NCBI GenBank assembly: GCA_964467255.1
Contig: CAYXPR010000007.1
Coordinates: 1 to 64,000 of the forward strand
Direction: 5' to 3'
DNA: 64,000 nt
DNA from: CAYXPR01 sp964467255
GTDB taxonomy: Bacteria > Pseudomonadota > Alphaproteobacteria > Rickettsiales > RGZB01
Both the position numbers and the translations under genes were made by a program. A model generated the notes under the pieces. It did not search any database. It saw only the letters and a program-made list of their open reading frames with translations, and was not told where the DNA came from. How positions within the stretch are numbered: the first letter of the stretch is position 1; every line of letters starts with the position of its first letter. Below are positions 9,501 through 17,340 of this stretch, one piece after another.

Positions 9501-11215
9501 TAATCTACCGCAGGACGTGGGCTATATGGATGACAGATTTCGCGGATACGTTCGACTGTTTTAAGGTTGGTCGGGCCAAATGGATACCGCGCTTCACTCT
9601 CTGTTGGAGGCGTTGAGTCTTGTGGCACCCACGGCGCAAGGGTCGTTGAGTTTGCACTCTTAAAGAGCGGTACTTCAAAATCCAACGGGTTAATGTTAGA
9701 CGGTGTGAATTGCGCAAACCACGTGCCTGCATCATATGCGTCATTAAATACTTGCCCTGGATCGACAGGAACATCCGGCGGCTTATAGAAGCTTGTGGGT
9801 ATCTTGGTCGCCTTTGAAGGAGTTCCCGGGCCATTATTATCCATCACCCAGTGACCATTTATGTTTTCCGGAACGTCTTCCTGGCAGAAACGGAGATAGT
9901 TATCGCAACCTTCCATATCTGGTCCACCGCAGTGCCTTGGACCGCCACTGCCGCCACCCTGTCCACAACGACTAACAGGCGAACCGTCGGTAAATTTACT
10001 GACCGTGCAACGCTGCATCTGAGGTTTACAATTTGGGTTCGCCTTGCATGGCGGAGGTTGAATCATGCGCCAATATGGCATTGGTGGATAATAGGGGAAG
10101 TAGTTCCCCTGCGCGTATTTTCGGTCATATGGTGCAGGCGTTCCATTTGCTGGGGCGCCAACACTAGGAGGATAACTACTCACGCAGCCTCTCATACCAA
10201 AATACATAGCATTGGTGGGGCGTGGGGCGTCCTCGTTTTCCGCATATTGAAACTTTAAATCTGGCGGGCGGGTTGGCGGCGGATTTAACAGCCGGTTCAT
10301 GCATACTTTTTTCTCAACATCAATAAAGCCCATTGTGTAGAAATTGATGGCATCCATCAGCTCACTCCGCATCGGCGTGCGCTGAATCAACTGACAGTCA
10401 TTATAAGAAAGGTGTGTCGGCATATCCGGCATGGTGATTTGGCCGCAATCGCCGAGGAATGCCGCCTCCGATATATAAAGCTCTATACAGACTTTACGTT
10501 TATATTTTTGACCTGGTTGGCTAATAACATCTTGCAGGTGGCTTGGGTTGCCAACTGGGTCAAAGTTCTCTCTTAAGTACCAATTGGGGTTTTCCTTATC
10601 CGCCAGCGGCATATAGTGGTCGCTAGGGTTGATTAGCTTTACAATCTTACGCCCTTGCGGATCAGGAGGGCCACCGGGGGTTTCCGGCGTAGTGTCATTG
10701 TTGCGATACTCTCCGCCAGGCCTCAAAAAATATTTGCAAAATTCATCAACGTCGTCGATGTAGTCGTCCTTCGCGCAAGACTTTTTACCTGATTCCGTCA
10801 ATTGCCCTGATACAAAGCTGTACCCTGCAGAACAGCTTGGATCAACGCGCAGAATCTGATCGTCCGGTATGCGCTTAAATTCGTACTCATCCTCACTTGG
10901 GTCACGCTTTTTGGTAAAACGATATTCAGGGCGATAACAGCCCGTGATGTTTGGCCAATATTGCTCTAAGCCACCCTCGTAGAGCGGGCCTGAATATGAT
11001 TTATCAAGACACTCCTGCTTGGTATCACCTTTTAAGTAAATGCATGGGTTAAGAAAATTAGAGTTTGCCGGCGGGGTGATACGATTCGGGATTTGGCACT
11101 GCGGTTCAGGGATATTTGCATTGGCCGCATGGGGCTCTTTCGGCAACAAAACGAGCATAAGGGAAAGGGCTAATCCCCCCACTAATGCAGGTATCAGATG
11201 GCGTTTTTGTCGCAT
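6548..11215 (-). CDS. Giant secreted cysteine-rich protein with a (GGGS)22 linker; function unknown
   Basis: A 1555-residue protein that I do not recognise. It begins with a Sec signal peptide (basic MRQKRH, hydrophobic core about residues 8-24, likely cleavage after PHA near residue 31). Residues 32 to about 1270 are rich in Cys, Pro, Tyr and Asn, without other membrane segments. Many Cys are closely spaced, for example CRCYEDNIC. Residues 1293-1380 are 22 perfect GGGS repeats plus one GGSS. A separate Cys-rich domain of about 165 residues follows from the CTC at 1389. Dense Cys implies disulfides in the periplasm or outside the cell. It is divergent from virB8-virB9 (187-bp gap), so a role as a surface part of a type IV secretion system, analogous to Cys-rich TraN-like proteins, is conceivable but unproven. 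It sits where many Alphaproteobacteria have addB. Confidence 0.9.
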   Translation of the reverse strand: MRQKRHLIPALVGGLALSLMLVLLPKEPHAANANIPEPQCQIPNRITPPANSNFLNPCIYLKGDTKQECLDKSYSGPLYEGGLEQYWPNITGCYRPEYRFTKKRDPSEDEYEFKRIPDDQILRVDPSCSAGYSFVSGQLTESGKKSCAKDDYIDDVDEFCKYFLRPGGEYRNNDTTPETPGGPPDPQGRKIVKLINPSDHYMPLADKENPNWYLRENFDPVGNPSHLQDVISQPGQKYKRKVCIELYISEAAFLGDCGQITMPDMPTHLSYNDCQLIQRTPMRSELMDAINFYTMGFIDVEKKVCMNRLLNPPPTRPPDLKFQYAENEDAPRPTNAMYFGMRGCVSSYPPSVGAPANGTPAPYDRKYAQGNYFPYYPPMPYWRMIQPPPCKANPNCKPQMQRCTVSKFTDGSPVSRCGQGGGSGGPRHCGGPDMEGCDNYLRFCQEDVPENINGHWVMDNNGPGTPSKATKIPTSFYKPPDVPVDPGQVFNDAYDAGTWFAQFTPSNINPLDFEVPLFKSANSTTLAPWVPQDSTPPTESEARYPFGPTNLKTVERIREICHPYSPRPAVDYPNDLSAPWAGRDVAQFFCYDERCNLWKDHLQRVHKNIDILNFRMERFDYIFAQTFLVCTGYNFYCRCYEDNICTQGMDEYEDCKQKDIKLHYESWRKCFWNARDLACPISERDVSHTIPPNELALESPVLGLDKKYNLRWMFEEPQLLAYLPLPPAGKRYDMHYEWTEAPFMSPNVPLPTPRRLADGTFVNNPVPAQVYDTAYGIIARSVTGANYDGTVFSSDSAITARQKENIVGPRGCAIGGWYEMMLYQARCMRKFGLNCICDYNKNFKVGSATGYAMLRGGMFFNTVKTGRDGRPIYDMLPWPIVWRGFAGPDFANDGINYAGNVKARLWEYYAPNNTIEFGKYYDEVGTLRPGQNYTIQGKFGGLDCAQKGDLLIWDETITEALQAGTTYGDGTPHQDACDNPSMSEQERKERCNADGSPKDGRYRRHMAYVEGVGFERYNPGNPYSLTYSRNRATSTTQFENLKMDAKQPEKWVKPACNQSPVPPGTDCYYAYGTIRNFVPNDPGDDFNGYDPNEPCKFQKGEKFVRVSESNWGKNQDICGNTDRWNRVTKRTIHEGGSYPDCRDPDARVCSEKNWRRIKVYRPSLDSNNSDQHKNKIVQIDGVYYRNYLNLLPAPGAGSAAGHITYACKPPQPITKDTAANPIETMNIGTYRFDDVMTFLKTAAGMCEPPEALRGGNERIPGTTASNLLPAASAMNLPPDPSSGSSSGFGSGSGGGSGGGSGGGSGGGSGGGSGGGSGGGSGGGSGGGSGGGSGGGSGGGSGGGSGGGSGGGSGGGSGGGSGGGSGGGSGGGSGGGSGGGSGGSSGGGGCTCQEKSNNVYYNCIRDMGDFIDYGNQGTCASQANSTWVGCRAASDPPNYSVGGGCCAEPATSPPAECTFDAGCVNCQQFANTKYTEARNSGSDHTTATSQAQAEYNRCGNNCGPRVGLRDECGTSYNVLGQLISTWTVPNPIPDPNATPPIDYPTGCTPLKEPVGP
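7064..7339 (-). repeat. 12-bp tandem repeat coding (GGGS)22 plus GGSS
   Basis: Twenty-two in-frame 12-bp units encode perfect GGGS, then one GGSS unit. The units differ only at synonymous positions (GGT/GGC for Gly, TCC/TCT for Ser), so the peptide is kept exactly while the DNA has drifted. That argues for selection on a flexible linker of about 90 residues. Unit copy number may vary between strains by slippage. On the plus strand the array opens long false frames rich in Pro-Pro-Glu. Confidence 0.95.
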
Positions 11216-11402
11216 AAAAATCGTATTACCGCATTACTTATGTGCCAATTAACATACTCATATTGAAGATATATTTCTACTTTAATATTGGCTTTTAAAT
11301 TGTTTCAGATACAATATTCCACTGTATAGGGACCAAGTGTATCAAAAAATAGTTAAAATTTTACTAAATATTGTCATTTTTTAACTCCCATCTGAAGGCA
11401 AC

Positions 11403-12158
11403 ATGGCCAATAAATCTGTGGAAAATAGTAGTCCAATCAGCATCTACGAAGAAATAACCGCGCAAATTAAAACCGGTGAGTATTTCAAGGACGCGCTTGA
11501 TTGGTATACCATCAAGTTTATTCAGCCCGTTACCCACCGCTCGTTTTTTATTCTAGTCACCATTGTTTCGGTTATCACATCTATATCATCTCTGATGATA
11601 CTGAACTCCATATTACCCGTGGTTCAGGTTTTACCCATCGTCATGCCGAACAAAGCAATGGCCGATTACCGTTTTGAGCTCCGCCAAATCGGACAAAAAG
11701 AAGAAAATCCAAATGTATCCGTGATAAAATACCTCAGTGGTAAGTATATCCAGATTCGCGAGGACTATAGTTTCTCACAGCTTCCTATCGACTTGGAATA
11801 TATTAAGAAGTTTTCAACAGAGCAGGAATACGAGCGATATGTCGCCTTTATGAAGCCTGACAGAGTCGACAGCATGATTTTGAAGTATCGCAACCATACC
11901 AAGCGTGTAATTGAAATAAAAGAAGTGGTAGTTTTGCCACGCACAGCTGATTCGCGGCTACCGCCCAACCAACACCGGATTGCCGCTTACTTTCTGGCAA
12001 AGGAAAAGGGGCCAACCGCCAATCCTGACGCCTTATGGAAAGCAAGCCTTGATGTACGCTTCAGTGATGTAGTATTTTACAAGGACACTCAGAAGTTTGC
12101 ACCAATGGATTTTGTGGTGACCCGTTACGAAGCGCAGCAAGTGGAAGCAAAAAAATGA
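11403..12158 (+). CDS. virB8: VirB8-like type IV secretion system protein
   Basis: VirB8 is the inner-membrane assembly protein of type IV secretion systems, linking the cytoplasmic ATPases to the VirB7-9-10 core. The 251-residue protein has the family layout. There is a short cytoplasmic N-terminus, one transmembrane segment at about residues 47-70, and a periplasmic domain with the RFELRQIG and WYT patterns. A late DALWKASLDVRFSDVVFY strand region matches the NTF2-like fold. The ATG has a good GAAGG five bases upstream. It overlaps virB9 by ATGA. No virB4, virB6, virB10, virB11 or virD4 is present in the window, so the rest of the system must be elsewhere or lost. Assignment rests on topology, size and the partner gene. 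Confidence 0.75.
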   Translation: MANKSVENSSPISIYEEITAQIKTGEYFKDALDWYTIKFIQPVTHRSFFILVTIVSVITSISSLMILNSILPVVQVLPIVMPNKAMADYRFELRQIGQKEENPNVSVIKYLSGKYIQIREDYSFSQLPIDLEYIKKFSTEQEYERYVAFMKPDRVDSMILKYRNHTKRVIEIKEVVVLPRTADSRLPPNQHRIAAYFLAKEKGPTANPDALWKASLDVRFSDVVFYKDTQKFAPMDFVVTRYEAQQVEAKK

Positions 12159-12949
12159 AAAAACACATATTTACGTATGCTTTAATGGCAAGCCTTGCAG
12201 TGGGCGCCTATGCTCCACAGGTACTGGCGCTTCAGGAAAACAAGCCTATTGCAGTAGATAAGCGTATTCGTACTTTCGTGTATGACCCAAATGAGGTGTA
12301 CAAATTCGTTGGGCATTATCGTTATCAATCAAGCCTCGAATTTTCACCGGATGAGGAAATTGCCACCGTTTCGATGGGCGATTCCCTTGCTTGGCAAGTA
12401 ACCCCTCAGGGAAACCGCATGTTTCTTAAGCCAATTGAGCCAGATGCCACCACGAATATGACGGTTGTAACCAGTAAGCGTATCTACCATTTTGAACTTT
12501 ACGGCGAAGAAGCGGAGGGCATACGCGATGATGAGATGGTGTTTGCCGCCCGATTTCATTATCCCGATTCAGGCGACGCCGACCTCAAGCGGTTCTCGAT
12601 AAATAAGGATATGCCTGACATTGAGGAAGAAGCCGAAAAATATAACTTCAATTACTCGGTTTCCGGCTCGGAGTTTATTACGCCGCTTAAAGTGTTTGAC
12701 GACGGTGAATTCACCTATTTCGAGTTTAAGGACAAGAACGCTGAAATTCCAGCATTTTTTGTGGTTCACTCCGATAAAAAAGAAGCTGTTATCAACTACC
12801 GTATGACCGGAAATTATGTGGTGGTAGAGCGTGTTTCCAGCGTATTTACGCTGCGCCACGGCCCCGACATCGCCTGCGTGTTTAACGAGACGATGCCGCT
12901 ACCGAAGGAAAAGCCAAAGCCGAAACGCAAGTTCCTGAACTGGTTCTAG
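12155..12949 (+). CDS. virB9: VirB9-like type IV secretion system protein
   Basis: VirB9 forms the outer ring of the type IV secretion core complex with VirB7 and VirB10. The 264-residue protein has a Sec signal peptide (about residues 1-25, cleaved after VLA). The mature part follows the family pattern: DKRIRTFVYDPNEVY, the SMGDSLAWQVTPQGN strand pair, LFLKP-like FLKPIEPDATTNMTVVT, then KRIYHFEL. A C-terminal beta domain ends in a basic tail (KPKPKRKFLNWF). It lacks the Cys seen in lipoprotein partners. It overlaps virB8 by four bases and is followed by 76 bases before ilvI. Rickettsiales carry scattered virB8/virB9 duplicates, a useful comparison. Confidence in family is high, in function moderate. 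Confidence 0.85.
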   Translation: MKKHIFTYALMASLAVGAYAPQVLALQENKPIAVDKRIRTFVYDPNEVYKFVGHYRYQSSLEFSPDEEIATVSMGDSLAWQVTPQGNRMFLKPIEPDATTNMTVVTSKRIYHFELYGEEAEGIRDDEMVFAARFHYPDSGDADLKRFSINKDMPDIEEEAEKYNFNYSVSGSEFITPLKVFDDGEFTYFEFKDKNAEIPAFFVVHSDKKEAVINYRMTGNYVVVERVSSVFTLRHGPDIACVFNETMPLPKEKPKPKRKFLNWF

Positions 12950-13025
12950 CATAAATTCCTTGGCTTCAAGGTCGAAATCCTGTAAATAGCTTATCCCCTG
13001 ATTATTTAAGGCAAAAAGGTACGTT

Positions 13026-14780
13026 ATGGAACTTTCAGGCGCTGCCCTGATCATCCGGGCACTTCATGATTGCGGCGTGGATACAATTTTTGGCTATCCC
13101 GGCGGTGCTGTGCTGCCCTTGTATGACGAAATTTTTAAGCAGAATAAAATCCGCCACATTCTGGTGCGCCACGAACAGGCTGCCGCCCATGCGGCTGAGG
13201 CCTATGCGCGTTCGACTGGCCGAGTTGGTGTGATTCTAGTGACCAGCGGCCCCGGTGCAACAAACGCCGTAACGGGCCTGACCGATGCGCTGCTTGACTC
13301 CATTCCGGTGGTCTGCCTGACGGGGCAAGTTCCCGTACATTTAATTGGTAGCGATGCATTCCAAGAAGCCGATACGGTTGGCATTACCCGCGCCTGCACC
13401 AAACATAATTACCTAGTGAAGGACATCAACAAGCTTGAGTCCACCATTCACGAAGCATTTTACGTGGCGCGCACCGGCCGCCCCGGCCCCGTGGTGGTTG
13501 ATTTGCCAAAAAGCATTCAGCTGCAAACGATTAAATATCAGGGAAGCAAAGCGAAGTTCTCGCGCCCTTCGTATCGCCCTGCGCACAAAGCCGATAGCAA
13601 AAAAGTTGCAGAAGCGGTGGCATTGATTGCTGGCGCAAAGCGCCCGATTTTTTATAGCGGCGGCGGCGTTATCAACTCTGGTGACAAAGCAACGAAGCTG
13701 CTGCGTGAGTTTGTTCGCCTGACAGGCTTCCCGATTACCAGCACGCTGATGGGCCTTGGCGCCTACCCTGCTTCTGACAAGCAGTTCCTTGGTATGCTCG
13801 GCATGCATGGTACGTATGAAGCCAACAATGCGATGCACGATTGCGACGTGATGATTAATATCGGTGCACGTTTTGATGACCGTATCACCGGCAGGCTGGA
13901 TGCCTTCAGCCCCGGCTCGAAAAAAATTCATCTCGACGTGGACGCCTCTTCCATCAACAAGAACGTGCTGATTGATGTGCCACTCGTGGGTGATGCTGCC
14001 GAAGTGATGGAGCAAATGCTCGCCGAATGGAAAAAGAAAAAATATAAACCCGACACGAAGGCACTGAAAACGTGGTGGGCCACCATTGAAGGCTGGCGCG
14101 CACGCAAATCACTCGCTTATAAGCAGAGTGGAAAAATCATTAAGCCACAATATGCGGTCGATCGCCTGAACGCGCTGATTAAAGATAAAGATGCCATCGT
14201 GACGACTGACGTCGGCCAGCATCAGATGTGGGCGGCGCAGTATTTAGGCTTTGAAAACCCGAATCGCTGGATGACTTCCGGCGGCCTCGGCACTATGGGT
14301 TACGGCCTGCCTGCCGCTATCGGCGCGCAAATCGGCAACCCCGACAACCTCGTGGTGTGCGTGACGGGTGAAGCCTCCATCATGATGAACATTCAGGAAC
14401 TTTCGACAGCCGTGCAGTATCGCCTGCCGATAAAAATCTTCCTGCTGAACAATCGTTACATGGGCATGGTGCGTCAGTGGCAGGAACTGTTCCACGGCAA
14501 CCGCCACTCCGAAAGCTATATGGACGCCCTGCCCGACTTCAGCGCACTCAGCAAAGCTTTCGGCATTGATGCCATCCGCGTGGAAAAACCCACCGACATG
14601 GATGACGCCATTAAAGAAATGCTGAAAATCAAAGGCCCCGTGTTCATGGATATCGCCGTGGACCAGAACGAAAACGTGTACCCGATGATTCCGGCCGGTG
14701 CCGCACATAATGAAATGAAGCTTTCGCCCTATGATAAAGTGGTGAAGGTGGATGAAGAAGAAGCAAGGATGCAGGTGTGA
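13026..14780 (+). CDS. ilvI: Acetolactate synthase large (catalytic) subunit
   Basis: Catalyses the first common step of valine, leucine and isoleucine synthesis, joining pyruvate with a second pyruvate or 2-oxobutyrate using thiamine diphosphate, Mg and FAD. The 584-residue protein has the three expected domains. The catalytic Glu lies in LVRHEQAAAHAAEAYARS, GARFDDRITG marks the FAD domain, and the C-terminal cofactor motif reads GEASIMMN (Gly448-Glu449). That GEAS form is typical of Alphaproteobacteria rather than the usual GDG. An AAAAAGG site lies seven bases before the ATG. The regulatory subunit starts one base after the stop. No leader peptide or attenuator was seen in the 76-base gap upstream. 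Confidence 0.96.
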   Translation: MELSGAALIIRALHDCGVDTIFGYPGGAVLPLYDEIFKQNKIRHILVRHEQAAAHAAEAYARSTGRVGVILVTSGPGATNAVTGLTDALLDSIPVVCLTGQVPVHLIGSDAFQEADTVGITRACTKHNYLVKDINKLESTIHEAFYVARTGRPGPVVVDLPKSIQLQTIKYQGSKAKFSRPSYRPAHKADSKKVAEAVALIAGAKRPIFYSGGGVINSGDKATKLLREFVRLTGFPITSTLMGLGAYPASDKQFLGMLGMHGTYEANNAMHDCDVMINIGARFDDRITGRLDAFSPGSKKIHLDVDASSINKNVLIDVPLVGDAAEVMEQMLAEWKKKKYKPDTKALKTWWATIEGWRARKSLAYKQSGKIIKPQYAVDRLNALIKDKDAIVTTDVGQHQMWAAQYLGFENPNRWMTSGGLGTMGYGLPAAIGAQIGNPDNLVVCVTGEASIMMNIQELSTAVQYRLPIKIFLLNNRYMGMVRQWQELFHGNRHSESYMDALPDFSALSKAFGIDAIRVEKPTDMDDAIKEMLKIKGPVFMDIAVDQNENVYPMIPAGAAHNEMKLSPYDKVVKVDEEEARMQV

Positions 14781-14781
14781 T

Positions 14782-15348
14782 ATGGCCACTGCGAAAGTAA
14801 TGACGCCCGATAAACGCTCGAAGGAAAAAGAACGCCGCACGATTTCTGTGCTGGTGGACAATGAGTTTGGCGTGCTGGCGCGCGTGATTGGTTTGTTTGC
14901 CGGTCGCGGTTACAACATTGAAAGCCTGACGGTGAGCGAAGTGGACCACGACACGCAAGTGTCACGCATCACCATCGTGACCTCTGGCACGCCGGCGATT
15001 ATCGACCAGATTAAAGCATTACTGGAACGTTTGGTGCCCGTGTATTGCGTGCGCGACCTAACGGTGGAAAGCCCACACATTGAACGCGAAGTGGGTTTAT
15101 TCAAAGTGGCAAGCAGCGGCAAAAACCGCGTGAACGCGCTGAAGGTGGCAGACCGTTTCGGCGCCCGCGTGATTGATTCCACCGACCATTCTTTCATTTT
15201 TGAGCTTTCGGATACGCCGCCGAAGCTCGACAAGTTCATCCGCCTTTTAAAGCCCTACGGCCTGATTGAAATTTGCCGCACGGGCGTGACCGCCATCAGC
15301 CGTGGCGCAGAAGGTATTTCCATTAACGCTAACACTAAAATTGATTAA
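14782..15348 (+). CDS. ilvN: Acetolactate synthase small (regulatory) subunit
   Basis: Binds the large subunit, raises its activity and confers valine feedback inhibition. The 188-residue protein has an N-terminal ACT domain (about residues 12-90: RRTISVLVDNEFGVLARVIGLF) with the valine-site pattern GRGYNIESLTV, and a C-terminal ALS-associated domain. The start at 14782 is preferred because GCAGGTG lies just upstream and the first ATG in the same frame (14752) would overlap the large-subunit gene by 29 bases. Cotranscription with ilvI and ilvC is very likely from the spacing. Confidence 0.95.
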   Translation: MATAKVMTPDKRSKEKERRTISVLVDNEFGVLARVIGLFAGRGYNIESLTVSEVDHDTQVSRITIVTSGTPAIIDQIKALLERLVPVYCVRDLTVESPHIEREVGLFKVASSGKNRVNALKVADRFGARVIDSTDHSFIFELSDTPPKLDKFIRLLKPYGLIEICRTGVTAISRGAEGISINANTKID

Positions 15349-15362
15349 ACCAGGAGAAAGCC

Positions 15363-16388
15363 ATGTCACTCAAAGTATATTACGATAAAGACGCAAACCA
15401 AGACCTGATCAAAACGAAAAAAGTTGCCATCCTTGGTTATGGCAGCCAGGGCCACGCCCACGCCCAGAACCTGAAAGACAGCGGCGTGAAAAACGTGGTG
15501 ATTGGTCTGCGCAGCAGCAGCTCCAGCGTTGAAAAAGCAAAGACCGCTGGTTTTGAAGTAAAAGAACCTGCCGATGCAGTGAAAGATGCTGACGTGGTGA
15601 TGGTGTTGGTGCCGGATGAATTTCAGGCAAACCTGTACAGCAATGAAATCAACGGCAACATCAAAGAAGGTGCTGCGCTGGCATTTGCTCACGGCCTGAA
15701 CATCCATTTCAACCTGATTAAACCACGCGAAGATTTGGACGTGTTCATGGTTGCTCCAAAAGGCCCCGGCCACACGGTGCGCAGTGAATATAAACGCGGC
15801 GGCGGCGTGCCTTGCCTGCTGGCCATCCACAAAGATGCAACGGGCAAAGCTAAAGACATCGGCCTTTCTTACGCCTGCGGCGTAGGCGGCGGACGCTCCG
15901 GCATTATCGAAACCACTTTCAAAGACGAATGCGAAACCGACCTGTTCGGCGAGCAGGCTGTGCTGTGCGGTGGCGCAACGGCACTGATGAAAGCCGGTTT
16001 TGAAACGCTGGTAGAAGCCGGTTACCCGCCTGAAATGGCATACTTCGAATGCGTACACGAGCTAAAACTCATCGTGGACCTGATTTACGAAGGCGGCATG
16101 CAGAACATGCGTTACTCCATTTCTAACACGGCGGAATATGGTGACTATGTAACGGGCCCGCGCATCATTACGGCAGAAACGAAAGCCGAAATGAAGAAGG
16201 TGCTCGAAGACATCCAGAAAGGCCGCTTCACGAAAGAATTCGTGGACGATGCAAAAAATGGTTACCCGCGCATGAATAAATTCCGCGAAGAAAACAAGGG
16301 CCACGGCATCGAAAAAGTGGGCGAAAAACTCCGCGCCATGATGCCATGGATTGCGAAAAACAAACTGGTGGATAAGAAAGTCGCCTAA
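15363..16388 (+). CDS. ilvC: Ketol-acid reductoisomerase (class I)
   Basis: Converts acetolactate or acetohydroxybutyrate into the dihydroxy acid by alkyl migration and NADPH-dependent reduction. The 341-residue length marks class I. The Rossmann motif GYGSQGHAHAQNLKDSG is at about residues 24-40, with the Arg/Ser phosphate-binding loop (GLRSSSSS) typical of NADPH preference. The metal-binding residues lie in the C-terminal knotted domain (DLFGEQAVLCGG and FECVHELKLIVDL). AGGAG lies seven bases before the ATG, and 14 bases separate it from ilvN. A strong terminator follows at 16411. Confidence 0.97.
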   Translation: MSLKVYYDKDANQDLIKTKKVAILGYGSQGHAHAQNLKDSGVKNVVIGLRSSSSSVEKAKTAGFEVKEPADAVKDADVVMVLVPDEFQANLYSNEINGNIKEGAALAFAHGLNIHFNLIKPREDLDVFMVAPKGPGHTVRSEYKRGGGVPCLLAIHKDATGKAKDIGLSYACGVGGGRSGIIETTFKDECETDLFGEQAVLCGGATALMKAGFETLVEAGYPPEMAYFECVHELKLIVDLIYEGGMQNMRYSISNTAEYGDYVTGPRIITAETKAEMKKVLEDIQKGRFTKEFVDDAKNGYPRMNKFREENKGHGIEKVGEKLRAMMPWIAKNKLVDKKVA

Positions 16389-16410
16389 GGCCACTTTATC
16401 ATTCACACGA

Positions 16411-16446
16411 CAAAAAAGGCTCCTTGGTAAAAGGGGCCTTTTTTGT
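16411..16446. terminator. Bidirectional-looking terminator after ilvC
   Basis: A stem of AAAAAAGGC(T)CC against GG(G)GCCTTTTTT with a loop of about nine bases ends in six T on the plus strand and six A on the other side. It ends the ilv operon 58 bases after the ilvC stop and 12 bases before the next ATG, so the following gene needs its own promoter or partial readthrough. Confidence 0.9.
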
Positions 16447-16458
16447 TAGCTTAAGGGC

Positions 16459-17340
16459 ATGGCAAAAATAAACCCCGCGAAAGCACTGGAAAGCATCACG
16501 CAGCAATTCATGCGGGATACCGGCTATATTCCCGTTGTTGCCTCCGAGATTGAATTTTATTTAAATGGCACCATTACCGAGGCGTTTAAAGATGAGTGCT
16601 ACGAACAGTTTGGTAGCAGCGGTATTCTGACTTTCGAGTTCGTGGACGAAAAGGCTGAGCATCATTATGAAATTTCACTGATGCATTTGCCCGACCCTGT
16701 GCGCATGGCCGAAGCAACCACGCAACTGAAAACCATCATCCAGCAGGTTTCAAAAAAACATAAGCTTAATGCAACATTCGATGCAAAGCATGATATAAAA
16801 AAACCCGGCAGCGGCCTGCATATCCATTTAAGCCTGCTGGACAAAGAAGATAAAAACCCGTTCCTTAAAGGCCGTGATGAAGAAGAAAACGCCACGATGC
16901 GCGCCGCCATCGGCGGCCTGTGCGCCATGATGCCGGAATCGATGCCGTTCTTCGCACCGCATGAAAAATCCTACGCACGCTTCACCGCTGCATTTAATGA
17001 GGATGACACCTGCCGCTATAACAATGCGCCGGTAAACATCAGCTGGGGCGGCAACAACCGCACCACGGCAATTCGTATCCCCGCCAGCACACGCCACCCT
17101 GAAACACGGCATATCGAGCATCGCGTGGCCGGAGCCGATGCCGACCCCGCGATGGTGATTGCCGCAATTTTAGCCGGCGTGCATTTGGGGCTCACGAACA
17201 ATATTGATGCAGGTGAAAAAGTGTGGGGCAACGCATTTGAGAAGCAATATAATTTGCCGCCCCTGCCCGCGACGCTCGCGGAGGCACAGGCCTTATTTGA
17301 AAATGGAAAATTGCTGAAGCGTTATTTAGGCGAGGCCTAA
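16459..17340 (+). CDS. Glutamine synthetase family catalytic domain, lacking the N-terminal domain
   Basis: A 293-residue protein that aligns only with the catalytic part of glutamine synthetases. The metal-binding SEIEFYL (about residues 28-34) replaces the usual position after an N-terminal beta-grasp domain, which is absent. Further family motifs are present in order: GSGLHIHLSL, APVNISWGGNNRTTAIRIP (ATP/phosphate Arg), and IEHRVAGADADPAMVIAA. The enzyme probably ligates ammonia or an amine to a glutamate or other carboxylate, as FluG- or gamma-glutamylputrescine synthetase-like relatives do; the substrate is unknown. In normal GS the beta-grasp domain completes the active site between subunits, so this short form may act differently. 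Its final four bases overlap the convergent trpA gene. Confidence 0.82.
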   Translation: MAKINPAKALESITQQFMRDTGYIPVVASEIEFYLNGTITEAFKDECYEQFGSSGILTFEFVDEKAEHHYEISLMHLPDPVRMAEATTQLKTIIQQVSKKHKLNATFDAKHDIKKPGSGLHIHLSLLDKEDKNPFLKGRDEEENATMRAAIGGLCAMMPESMPFFAPHEKSYARFTAAFNEDDTCRYNNAPVNISWGGNNRTTAIRIPASTRHPETRHIEHRVAGADADPAMVIAAILAGVHLGLTNNIDAGEKVWGNAFEKQYNLPPLPATLAEAQALFENGKLLKRYLGEA

